Origin: Candidatus Segatella papionis
Lineage (GTDB): Bacteria; Bacteroidota; Bacteroidia; Bacteroidales; Bacteroidaceae
Assembly (NCBI GenBank): GCA_002297965.1
Contig: DBLF01000005.1
Span: forward strand, 1-6,381
DNA length: 6,381 nucleotides
Reading direction: 5' to 3'
The notes under the pieces were generated by a model. It did no database searches and was not told the DNA's origin. It saw nothing but the letters and a program-made list of their open reading frames with translations. Every line of letters starts with the position of its first letter. Within the stretch, counting starts at the first letter, position 1. This document shows, piece by piece, positions 1-5,808 of the stretch. The translations under genes and the position numbers were made by a program.

Positions 1-1283
1 GCCGTCATGATATAGACCTCGTTGATGCCGAATCCTAAACCCATGTGAAGGGCGAAATCCATAAGGAAGAACGAGAGGGTGAGCCAAAGGAACTTGTGCT
101 TTCTGCCAGCGATGATGCCGCCGAGGAAGAGCAATACTACGACTCCCTCTACTAAGTAATTCGCTGGTGATTCGTATTTTACGATGACCGGACGGTTGCG
201 CAACACATCGCCCAGGAGATTCTGCTTGTGTAGCATAATGGCCTCTCCGAAGAAATTCTCCACCAAGGTCTCGCTCCTGGAGGTTGTCTTGTCGGTCCAG
301 CGCATAAATTCTCCCTTGGCGATAGGCTTGCCTGTGTTCTTGTTCCATATCTGTTTATGGTCGCTCACGTATTTGGCGTGTGCCTTGTCCTTCAAGATTT
401 TCTTCACGGCAATCTCTACTTTCGTGGAGTCTGTCACCTTCGTCGTGTCACGATATTGCTGGTAAATCTTGTCGGTAGCCTCCTTGTTCTTTTTCATCTT
501 TGCCTCGTGTCGAGCCATTTCCTTAGGCCAGACGAAGGTGCGGTACTCCCAACGAGCAAAGCCCCAGATGAGGGCGCAAGGCAAGATGACACCGAGCAGA
601 AAGTACTTGATGCCGAAGAACTTCTTACCATTGGTGAAGAGGGCGGCTAGATATGTCTTCAAGCCATTGTTCAGCGATACGCCTGCCGTAAAGACAAAGA
701 GTAGGATGGTTTGCCAGATGGTGAGTTTTCTGCCTTTCTTGATGCAAACGCCCGTGATGTAAAGCGTGCTGAGCAGTATCATCATCGATAGGATGAAGTG
801 GTCGGGTACCATCGCCGATACCATTACGTAGGCAAACGAGAAATAAAATGCAGAAAGCAAATTGGCATCAAAACGTTCTGTCCCAATTACTTCCCTAAAT
901 ATGCGGTAAAGGAACAGGACTGAATAGAAGGCGCAGAATACCAAGATGATGCCGACTACAAACTGGGCGCAGTTCATTCCTGTGAGTGCCATCAAAGCCT
1001 GGTTTATTTGGTTAGGAATGAACATGAAGAAAGCCAGCAAAGGGTGGCGGTACACATTGTATTCTGTGTCCCAGTTGGAGACGATACTATAGGTGAGCGG
1101 GTCGAAACCTGCCACATGGAAGGTCTTGACGAAGAGCTTGTGGTAATTGTTGGTGATTTGCGAAAAAGAGTCGCAATACTTGAGGATGGTCAAGGTGTTG
1201 AGGGCGCAACACACGATGAGGGCCACCAATGCCGTCCATCTCTCCTCTCGCTTGATTTTGAAAATATCGAATACTTTTTTCAT
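1..1283 (-). CDS. Polytopic membrane protein, DUF6080-like, possible GT-C glycosyltransferase (3' end outside window)
   Basis: The frame is open from an ATG at 1283-1281 to the left edge, giving 427 residues with no stop, so the C-terminus is missing. I see about nine membrane segments: residues 17-34, 78-98, 107-128, 143-158, 162-181, 189-204, 225-243, 375-392 and 397-415. A lysine-rich soluble domain lies at about 250-370. The first outer loop (35-80) carries acidic residues (FDPLTY at 60-65, WDTEY at 71-75) followed by YRHPLL at 78-83. Acidic residues in the first loop and an HP motif at the start of the next helix resemble GT-C transferases, which use polyprenyl-linked sugars; this is inference. 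From memory the protein matches the Bacteroidales family DUF6080, unchecked. It starts 44 bp after the GtrA gene with no terminator between, so the two are probably co-transcribed. The start gives a natural basic N-terminus (MKKVFDIFKIKREERW). Confidence 0.85.
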   Translation of the reverse strand, partial: MKKVFDIFKIKREERWTALVALIVCCALNTLTILKYCDSFSQITNNYHKLFVKTFHVAGFDPLTYSIVSNWDTEYNVYRHPLLAFFMFIPNQINQALMALTGMNCAQFVVGIILVFCAFYSVLFLYRIFREVIGTERFDANLLSAFYFSFAYVMVSAMVPDHFILSMMILLSTLYITGVCIKKGRKLTIWQTILLFVFTAGVSLNNGLKTYLAALFTNGKKFFGIKYFLLGVILPCALIWGFARWEYRTFVWPKEMARHEAKMKKNKEATDKIYQQYRDTTKVTDSTKVEIAVKKILKDKAHAKYVSDHKQIWNKNTGKPIAKGEFMRWTDKTTSRSETLVENFFGEAIMLHKQNLLGDVLRNRPVIVKYESPANYLVEGVVVLLFLGGIIAGRKHKFLWLTLSFFLMDFALHMGLGFGINEVYIMT

Positions 1284-1327
1284 TTATTTCTGTTTTTTAT
1301 AAGCGTCTTTGATGTTTCTCTAAAGCC

Positions 1328-1765
1328 TTACTTTTTCAGGAAGAACCTTACTAGCAGGAAGTTCACGGGGATGCAGATGCAGAGTGTAGGAATCATCGCC
1401 CATTGCTTGGCGAGTCCCAGACCCACGAATAGGTTGAGGCAGAGGGTTTGCATCGAGTAGTTCACCACATGCGAGAGGGTGAAGCCCGCTCCTCGCTTGG
1501 CGTTCGCCTTCACCTTGAAGGTGTAGCGGGTGCTGGCTATGAAATTGAAGATGAAGCTCACGATGTAGGCGATGGTGTTTGCAGCCGTGGCGAGCGAATG
1601 GTCGCCCAGCTGAGGGATGAGGTGAGCCAAGGCTGGCATCGTAGCCAGATAGATGATGTATTGCAGCACCGTGGCAAGTCCGCCCACGATGCCGAATCTT
1701 ACCACTTCGCCCAGCTTCTCTCGCTTGTCTGCATCCATATTCTTTATTTTATCCTTGATGTTCAT
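1328..1765 (-). CDS. GtrA family membrane protein
   Basis: This is a complete 145-residue protein, a usual length for GtrA (PF04138). It shows four hydrophobic segments at about residues 23-45, 59-80, 100-119 and 124-142. Typical GtrA features are the opening RFGIVGG at 23-29, the NFIASTRYTF stretch near 74-83 at the end of the second helix, and a basic loop before the third helix. GtrA proteins are small inner-membrane proteins linked to polyprenyl-phosphate-sugar donors; some were proposed to be flippases, and the mycobacterial member Rv3789 belongs to arabinan synthesis. Exact substrate and action cannot be read from sequence. The ATG at 1765 is preceded only by a weak purine run (AGAAGA) and a repeat-rich A-rich leader. 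It is separated from the upstream sugar transferase by 239 bp including a terminator candidate, and sits 44 bp before the DUF6080-like gene. Stop is TAA at 1330-1328. Confidence 0.93.
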   Translation of the reverse strand: MNIKDKIKNMDADKREKLGEVVRFGIVGGLATVLQYIIYLATMPALAHLIPQLGDHSLATAANTIAYIVSFIFNFIASTRYTFKVKANAKRGAGFTLSHVVNYSMQTLCLNLFVGLGLAKQWAMIPTLCICIPVNFLLVRFFLKK

Positions 1766-1780
1766 GCGGTCTTCTGATTA

Positions 1781-1847
1781 TCTTATTGTCTTGCAGTCTT
1801 ATTGTCTTGCAGTCTTGTTATCTTAGTCAGTCTTGTTATATTAGTGG
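1781..1847 (-). repeat. Tandem 16-18 bp repeats in the GtrA leader
   Basis: Two perfect 16-bp copies lie side by side at 1781-1796 and 1797-1812 (plus-strand TCTTATTGTCTTGCAG). Two degenerate copies follow at 1813-1830 and 1831-1847, each beginning TCTTGTTAT. On the coding strand the array is A-rich with very little pairing potential and ends 15 bases before the GtrA ATG. It would therefore form the unstructured leader of that gene. Coding-strand words such as AAGATAACAA also occur in the repeat array before the UbiA gene. Confidence 0.85.
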
Positions 1848-1894
1848 AATGATGAATCCCTTCGTAGGATGTTGAGATTTTTTGTTTAAACGAA

Positions 1895-1928
1895 AAGAAA
1901 GGACAAGAGTGGTCTCGTGTCCTTTCTT
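1895..1928 (-). terminator. Intrinsic terminator candidate after the sugar transferase gene
   Basis: A perfect 11-bp stem (AAGAAAGGACA at 1895-1905 against TGTCCTTTCTT at 1918-1928) continues past one mismatch with three more pairs (1907-1909 with 1914-1916) and closes on a TGGT loop. Read on the minus strand the stem is followed by TTCGTTTAAAC, a short, impure T-tract. It lies 77 bp past the sugar transferase stop and 130 bp before the GtrA ATG, so it would end the sugar transferase transcript. Because the stem is almost symmetrical it could also act on plus-strand transcripts. A weaker imperfect hairpin (TTAGC/GCTAA arms) lies at 1936-1964. Confidence 0.72.
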
Positions 1929-2004
1929 CTCTCGATTAGCCCATATACTTGGGGAATATGCTAAAATCCGTCCAATCTCAGAGGTATATAAGCCATACTT
2001 TATT

Positions 2005-3432
2005 TTAATATGCGTTCTTGTCTGGGAAGATGATGCTCTTGGCTGTCAGGAAGATGATTCTGATGTCGAGCCAGAACGACCAGTTCTCGATATACCAGAT
2101 GTCTCGGCGTATGCGCTCCTCCATCTGCCAGAGTTCCTTGGTCTCACCGCGGTAGCCCGTTACTTGTGCCCAGCCCGTAATGCCTGGTTTGGAGAAGTGG
2201 CGTACCATGTATTTGTCGATGAGCGAGCCATACACCTCGGTGTGGTGCAGCATGTGTGGGCGAGGACCCACGATGCTCATGTCTCCCTTCAGCACATTGA
2301 TGAACTGTGGGAACTCGTCGATGTTTGTCTTTCTCATAAAGTTGCCGAAGGCAAACTTTCTAGGGTCGTTCTTGGTGGCTTGCGCCATGTCGGCGTCCTT
2401 GTTGACGTGCATCGAGCGGAATTTCAGACATTGGAAGGTCTCGCCGTTCAGTCCTGTTCTTGCCTGTCGGAAGAAGATTGGTCCCGGGCTTTGAATCTTG
2501 ATGATGAGAGCGATGATAGGGATGAAAGGTAGCATGCAGAGACAGGCGATGCTGCTCACCACTACGTCGAAGGCTCGTTTCACAGCTCTGTTGGAGGCGT
2601 TCGCCAAAGGCTCCAAGTGATTGGAATATACCGTCTTGCCCATGAAGTCGTGAGCGTCTAGATGCAACTTATATTCGCCGAAGACGCGGGGCAGATAGTA
2701 GAAGTGAATCACATTCTTGTCGCAGAAGCGCATGATATTCACGATTTCTTCTGAGTCGTTGTGCGAGAGACAGCAGAAACAGTCGTCTATCTGCACAGGG
2801 ATGCCATTGATGGTATTGTTGAGCGTCGAGGTCATCACCTCGTTGAGTTGCTTGATGTCGCCCAGTCGTTTCAGTCCATGAGGTGCCTTGGCGATGTCTT
2901 CGTCGGCATAATATCCTTTCACGATATATCCTGCCGATGAGTCTTCCGTCATCGCATGATACATTTCTACGATGGCAGGGTCGTTTCCTATGAAAAACAC
3001 AGAACGGCTGTTGAGACCTTTCGAGCGGAAATAACCCAAGAGTTGCAGTTCGAGGAGTCTGGTGGCAATCAGGATGAGATAGAATGACAAACCGAAGATG
3101 ATGCCGAAGGAGAACATCTTGCCGCCGTGGCTGAGTAGCCTGATGAAGACAAAAAACCAGAAGGTAGTGGATGCTGCCAGGCAGAAAGTGCGCCTCAACA
3201 CTTTGGGGAAACCTATTCTACGCACATGAATGATAGTGGAATAGAAATACTCGCTAAGAAACAACGCTGAGTTGGCAACGAAAAATGAGATTTTCGTCGC
3301 AGTATCAAAGTATTCAGGTACCAACTGTGCTCCATATTTTGTATAGGCAAGCAGGAGGATGTTTAGAATGGCGAAGTCGGTTATGATAACCAATCTCCTT
3401 ACGAGGTTATTTCCCCTATAGTTGTTTGTCAT
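2005..3432 (-). CDS. Polyprenyl-phosphate sugar-1-phosphate transferase (exopolysaccharide/O-antigen initiating enzyme)
   Basis: This complete 475-residue protein has the layout of long WcaJ/WbaP-type enzymes. Four N-terminal membrane segments lie at about residues 12-31, 46-66, 81-100 and 106-125. A cytoplasmic Rossmann-like domain opens with RSVFFIGND at 143-151. The catalytic bacterial sugar transferase domain (PF02397) runs from about 284 to 470. It begins KRAFDVVVS at 285-293, followed by the membrane-dipping hydrophobic segment 294-312 and SPGPIFFRQ at 315-323. It contains KFRSM at 337-341, the family's catalytic Asp-Glu pair (D372, E373 in NIDEFPQF) and SIVGPRPH at 386-393. The family moves a hexose-1-phosphate from a nucleotide sugar to undecaprenyl phosphate, the first step of a surface glycan. 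Which sugar is used cannot be told. A promoter candidate upstream and a terminator candidate downstream suggest its own transcription unit. Stop is TAA. Confidence 0.96.
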   Translation of the reverse strand: MTNNYRGNNLVRRLVIITDFAILNILLLAYTKYGAQLVPEYFDTATKISFFVANSALFLSEYFYSTIIHVRRIGFPKVLRRTFCLAASTTFWFFVFIRLLSHGGKMFSFGIIFGLSFYLILIATRLLELQLLGYFRSKGLNSRSVFFIGNDPAIVEMYHAMTEDSSAGYIVKGYYADEDIAKAPHGLKRLGDIKQLNEVMTSTLNNTINGIPVQIDDCFCCLSHNDSEEIVNIMRFCDKNVIHFYYLPRVFGEYKLHLDAHDFMGKTVYSNHLEPLANASNRAVKRAFDVVVSSIACLCMLPFIPIIALIIKIQSPGPIFFRQARTGLNGETFQCLKFRSMHVNKDADMAQATKNDPRKFAFGNFMRKTNIDEFPQFINVLKGDMSIVGPRPHMLHHTEVYGSLIDKYMVRHFSKPGITGWAQVTGYRGETKELWQMEERIRRDIWYIENWSFWLDIRIIFLTAKSIIFPDKNAY

Positions 3433-3489
3433 AAATCGTAATATTTATTCTAGGAATGTCCTTAATCAAAAGTTTTGCTTTAATCGGGA

Positions 3490-3521
3490 CAAAGATAATA
3501 ATAAAAATTGAATTGGAGAAA
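3490..3521 (-). promoter_or_regulatory. Bacteroidetes-type promoter candidate for the sugar transferase gene
   Basis: On the minus strand, TATCTTTG (3497-3490) fits the Bacteroidetes -7 consensus TAnnTTTG exactly. TTTC (3521-3518) stands in for the -33 TTTG, with a 20-bp spacer that is normal for this sigma factor. Transcription would begin near 3483 and give a leader of about 50 bases ending at the ATG at 3432. The -33 box is one base off consensus. Confidence 0.6.
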
Positions 3522-3543
3522 CTTTTAGCCAAGAATTTCGTTT

Positions 3544-3567
3544 TTTGAACCAATTTGAACCAATTTG
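3544..3567. repeat. 10-bp direct repeat upstream of the promoter candidate
   Basis: TTTGAACCAA occurs twice in perfect tandem (3544-3553 and 3554-3563), followed by a third partial copy TTTG to 3567. The 10-bp period places the copies on the same DNA face. The array begins 22 bp upstream of the -33 box candidate, where an activator could bind; that role is inference. Confidence 0.6.
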
Positions 3568-3734
3568 TGGTAGTTGTGGGGGGCACAGCTGTGTATTTTG
3601 GGGTGAATATGACAGAAGTAAGTGCTGAATCTGTGCTTGGGTAGCCGATGGCAGTTGCGTCGTATGGTCGATGGCGTCTGTGTCGTGTGCCGACAGTTCT
3701 TATGTCGTAGCGCACGGATTTACAAATTCTACTA

Positions 3735-3943
3735 CACACTACACCATTTCTGTGTAAACTGCTGATTATTAGAAAAGTATGGCGGTGTAGTGTGAGGCGT
3801 GACACTTCACCCACACTACACCCCATTACACCTTTTGGGGTGAGTTGTGTAGTGTGGTGTAGTGTGGGTGCAGTGTGCTTGCTGACACTACACCATCGTA
3901 ACTTATTGTATAATAGTTTGTTGCGAAAATTTGGTGTAGTGTG
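3735..3943. repeat. Cluster of eight GGTGTAGTGTG-type motifs in both orientations
   Basis: Plus-strand copies of GGTGTAGTGTG lie at 3784-3794, 3846-3856 (first base T), 3856-3866, 3867-3877 (GGTGCAGTGTG) and 3933-3943. Inverted copies (CACACTACACC) lie at 3735-3745, 3812-3822 and 3884-3894 (first base G). The first and last inverted pairs (3735/3784 and 3884/3933) have exactly the same start-to-start spacing, 49 bp, and share the CACTACACCAT left arm, while the sequence between their arms differs. This looks like a BIME-like set of paired inverted repeats or a protein-binding array. I do not recognise it as a named element. Confidence 0.85.
3802..3876. repeat. 21-bp inverted repeat at the heart of the motif cluster
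   Basis: Bases 3802-3822 are the reverse complement of 3856-3876 with one mismatch (20 of 21), around a 33-base loop. The left arm can alternatively pair CACACTACAC (3812-3821) with GTGTAGTGTG at 3847-3856, with CCCC (3821-3824) able to face GGGG (3837-3840). Two exclusive structures are therefore possible in DNA or RNA. Neither is followed by a T-tract in the minus-strand direction, so it is not an obvious terminator. Confidence 0.8.
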
Positions 3944-4054
3944 AAGTACTTTTCGTGTTTTGTGTTGCTACGATGAATCTCCTCCCTCTTGAGGGATAGA
4001 AATCAGCTAGCTAGCAGATGAATGGATGTCGCTTTCGTCTCTTCGATAATTTTT

Positions 4055-4174
4055 CCTAGGCAGGGCAATAAATTGCCTAGGCGAGGGCAATATTGTGCCC
4101 TGGCGAGGCAAAATATGGAATCAGCCCAAGCAAAATTTGGAATCAGCCCAAGCCGGATTCGGAGTCAGCCCTAG
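4055..4174. repeat. Degenerate 22-bp tandem array directly after the HAD stop codon
   Basis: Five units run at 4063-4084, 4085-4106, 4107-4129, 4130-4151 and 4152-4173 (22, 22, 23, 22 and 22 bp). The three nearest the gene share a GGAATCAGCCCAAG-like core; 4109-4130 and 4131-4152 differ at only one base. The two far units diverge to GGGCAAT-starting forms that contain their own dyads: GGCAAT/ATTGCC within 4064-4077 and GGGCA/TGCCC at 4085-4100. A further perfect 8-bp inverted repeat, CCTAGGCA/TGCCTAGG, spans 4055-4081. The array touches the TAG stop at 4177-4175, so it would be the start of the 3' untranslated region. No T-tract follows in the minus direction. Confidence 0.82.
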
Positions 4175-4792
4175 CTATGTTCTGAATGGCTTGTAATGCC
4201 CCTTGTCGGCAAAGGCGAGTAGCTCCTTATCACCACGGCTGTCACCGAATGCCTCGATGTCGTATTCTTGTCGTTGGAAGGCTTGCGTGGCAGAGAGTGC
4301 CTCTATGATGCGATTCACTTTTTCCTTCCCATAGCAGTTGCGGGTCTTGAATCTGCCCGTAAGTTTGCCATCCTCCACCTCTATCTGGGTGCCTAAGACT
4401 TGGATGCCGTCTAGTCCGCGGACGTGGAAGAAAGGTCGCACCCAGTTGTCGATGCTGGCGCTCACGATGAAGACCTGTGAACCAGCGGCCAAAGCCTCGT
4501 GCACGAGCTTGATGCCTTGTGGACGGAGCAAGTGCTGCTTCTCCTCGGCGAAGCCTTGGCAGAGCTTGTCGAACTTCTCGATGCGCATGCCGGCGAAGAG
4601 GTGGGCGAAGATGCGTTGCTTCGCCTTCCAATTGGGGTAGAGGTGCAGTTTCATCAGCACCAAGAGAGGACTGTACATCAGAAACACCATATAGAGGCGG
4701 CTTGCGCCCTTGGCGTATTTGATGAATTCGAGCAAGGTGTCGCTTGTGGTCAGCGTGCCGTCGAAATCGAAACAGTAAAGCTTTTTCTTCAT
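4175..4792 (-). CDS. HAD-IB family phosphatase, candidate for dephosphorylating a polyprenyl-phosphoryl-ribose-5-phosphate
   Basis: This complete 205-residue protein has all core HAD motifs in order. Motif I is DFDGTLT at 9-15, with nucleophile D9 and acid/base D11. Motif II is the SAS at 111-113. The motif III lysine is probably K156 or K158 in YGKEKV, and the metal-binding acidic motif is GDSRGD at 183-188. A helical cap at about 20-90 carries a hydrophobic stretch (33-48), as in HAD-IB proteins that act near membranes. The family includes phosphoserine and lipid-phosphate phosphatases. HAD-IB domains occur with UbiA prenyltransferases, in some bacteria as fusions. The UbiA gene lies just upstream (104 bp), so removal of the 5-phosphate from the UbiA product is the best guess, not shown by sequence. 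The C-terminus is intact (HYKPFRT) despite ending at a repeat array. The ATG at 4792 is the first in frame before motif I. Confidence 0.93.
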   Translation of the reverse strand: MKKKLYCFDFDGTLTTSDTLLEFIKYAKGASRLYMVFLMYSPLLVLMKLHLYPNWKAKQRIFAHLFAGMRIEKFDKLCQGFAEEKQHLLRPQGIKLVHEALAAGSQVFIVSASIDNWVRPFFHVRGLDGIQVLGTQIEVEDGKLTGRFKTRNCYGKEKVNRIIEALSATQAFQRQEYDIEAFGDSRGDKELLAFADKGHYKPFRT

Positions 4793-4896
4793 ATAATACG
4801 ATAGAGTTTTTTTTGAATGATACTACCTGTTATGATAATGCATTCTATGAAATATTATACTATACTTTAAATATATTATACTTTTTATAGGATAAG
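4793..4896. other. AT-rich spacer between UbiA and HAD genes
   Basis: These 104 bp are far more AT-rich than the flanking genes. They hold two similar coding-strand words (AAGTATAATATATTT and AGTATAATATTT, about 4848-4882) and an A-run before the HAD ATG. I find no GC-rich hairpin that could terminate transcription and no clean TAnnTTTG promoter, so co-transcription of the two genes remains likely. Confidence 0.5.
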
Positions 4897-5808
4897 TTAT
4901 ACAATATATATAAGGAATAGGAACGAGAGCAGCCACGCTACGACGATAAACTGGGTGATGTGGTCGCGCAGGATAATCTTTGTGGGGTCGCCGCTCTGTT
5001 GGTCAACCACGGCTATCTGGATGTAGCGCAACAATCCCACCAGCACGAACACACTGGTAAGATAGAGATAGTCGGTATGGAAATTCTCGATGACCTCGGG
5101 ACTCACGGTGTACATGATGTAGCAAACCAGCGTGACCGAGGCGGTGATGGTAATCGCCTGGTTGATGAAGGTGAGGTTGTATCGGATGGTGTTCTTGCGT
5201 GGCGCTTCGCCCGTCTTCTCCATGCGCACCACGTCGTCGCGTCGCTTGGCGAAGCTCATGAAGAGGGTGATGAGGAAGGTCATCAGCACTATCCACTTGC
5301 TCAGCATGATGTGCGTAGCCACACCGCCAGCCAACAGGCGGAGCACGAAGCCGAAAGCCACGATACACACGTCGATGATGGCGTATTGCTTGAGCTTGGC
5401 ACAGTAGCAGAGGTTCAATAGCCAGTAGAAACAGATGATGCCCATCGTCTCCCACAATCCGCTCAAGCTGCAGATGCCCATCGAGAGGATGAGCATCAAG
5501 AACATCAGCCCATAGGCTTGCTTCACGCTGACGGCTCCCGATGCTATCGGGCGATGGCACTTCACGGGGTGGCGGCGGTCGGCCTCCACGTCAAAGATGT
5601 CGTTGAAGCAATAGATGCTAGATGCGGCGAAACTGTAGGCGAAGAAGGTGATGATGCCTGCTATCAAGGCATCCGCATGAAACAAGGCACCGCCAAAGAA
5701 CAAGGGTACGAATACGAATCCGTTCTTGATCCATTGCTTGGGGCGTATCAGTCGCATCAAGGCGGCGAAGCCTTGGCTATCTTTAGTCTTATTCTTGTTC
5801 TCGTTCAT
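4897..5808 (-). CDS. UbiA family decaprenyl-phosphate phosphoribosyltransferase (DPPR synthase-like)
   Basis: This complete 303-residue integral membrane protein has about nine helices. It carries the marks that separate DPPR synthases (Rv3806c type) from quinone prenyltransferases: RPKQWIKN at 22-29 and the first Asp-rich motif NDIFDVEADRRHP at 69-81 followed by K83 and RPIASG at 86-91. The second conserved loop has CYCAKLK at 134-140, D146, then GFVLRLLAGG at 153-162. KRRDDV lies at 188-193. The family moves phosphoribose from PRPP to a C50/C55 polyprenyl phosphate at the inner membrane, giving the precursor of a lipid-linked ribose or arabinose. In Bacteroidales the chain is probably not decaprenyl. 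The ATG at 5808 directly follows a repeat array. A start at M18 (MRLIRPKQW) would also give a full catalytic protein, and the first 17 residues are polar and lysine-rich. The HAD gene follows after 104 bp. Confidence 0.94.
   Translation of the reverse strand: MNENKNKTKDSQGFAALMRLIRPKQWIKNGFVFVPLFFGGALFHADALIAGIITFFAYSFAASSIYCFNDIFDVEADRRHPVKCHRPIASGAVSVKQAYGLMFLMLILSMGICSLSGLWETMGIICFYWLLNLCYCAKLKQYAIIDVCIVAFGFVLRLLAGGVATHIMLSKWIVLMTFLITLFMSFAKRRDDVVRMEKTGEAPRKNTIRYNLTFINQAITITASVTLVCYIMYTVSPEVIENFHTDYLYLTSVFVLVGLLRYIQIAVVDQQSGDPTKIILRDHITQFIVVAWLLSFLFLIYIV

Larger units (their letters stand above)
3433..4174. other. 742-bp gene-free, repeat-rich intergenic region
   Basis: No convincing gene lies between the HAD stop and the sugar transferase start; the open frames here run through repeats and lack family features. 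Four parts can be told apart. 3433-3570 is AT-rich with the promoter candidate and a 10-bp direct repeat. 3571-3720 is GT-rich, with a perfect palindrome CACAGCTGTG at 3584-3593 and several GTCGT words between 3655 and 3715 that form no regular period. 3731-3943 holds the GGTGTAGTGTG cluster. 3944-4174 holds a small hairpin (TCCCTC/GAGGGA, 3983-3996), a perfect palindrome GCTAGCTAGC (4006-4015) and the 22-bp tandem array. I see no tRNA, no known riboswitch core and no CRISPR pattern. Confidence 0.75.

Noticed and set aside
1008..1460. Plus-strand open frame of 150 codons
   Set aside because: It is antisense to both the DUF6080-like start and the end of the GtrA gene and shows no family features.
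1882..2532. Plus-strand open frame of 216 codons
   Set aside because: It is antisense to the catalytic domain of the sugar transferase and crosses the terminator hairpin; the product looks like the reverse shadow of a real gene.
3416..3826. Minus-strand open frame of 136 codons upstream of the sugar transferase
   Set aside because: It runs through the GGTGTAGTGTG cluster, the GT-rich stretch, the direct repeat and the promoter candidate, overlaps the transferase start, and its product has no domain or membrane pattern.
4055..4081. Intrinsic terminator for the HAD gene
   Set aside because: The CCTAGGCA/TGCCTAGG hairpin is followed by an A-run, not a T-run, in the minus-strand direction.
4055..4174. 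CRISPR array
   Set aside because: Units are directly adjacent with no spacers, degenerate, and no cas gene is near.
3433..4174. Insertion sequence or its remnant
   Set aside because: No transposase fragment and no terminal inverted repeats with target duplication bracket the region; the inverted motifs are short and multiple.
5003..5560. Minus-strand frame of 185 codons inside the UbiA gene
   Set aside because: It is an out-of-frame shadow; the in-frame protein has clear UbiA motifs and membrane helices, and this one is rich in His and Arg without structure.
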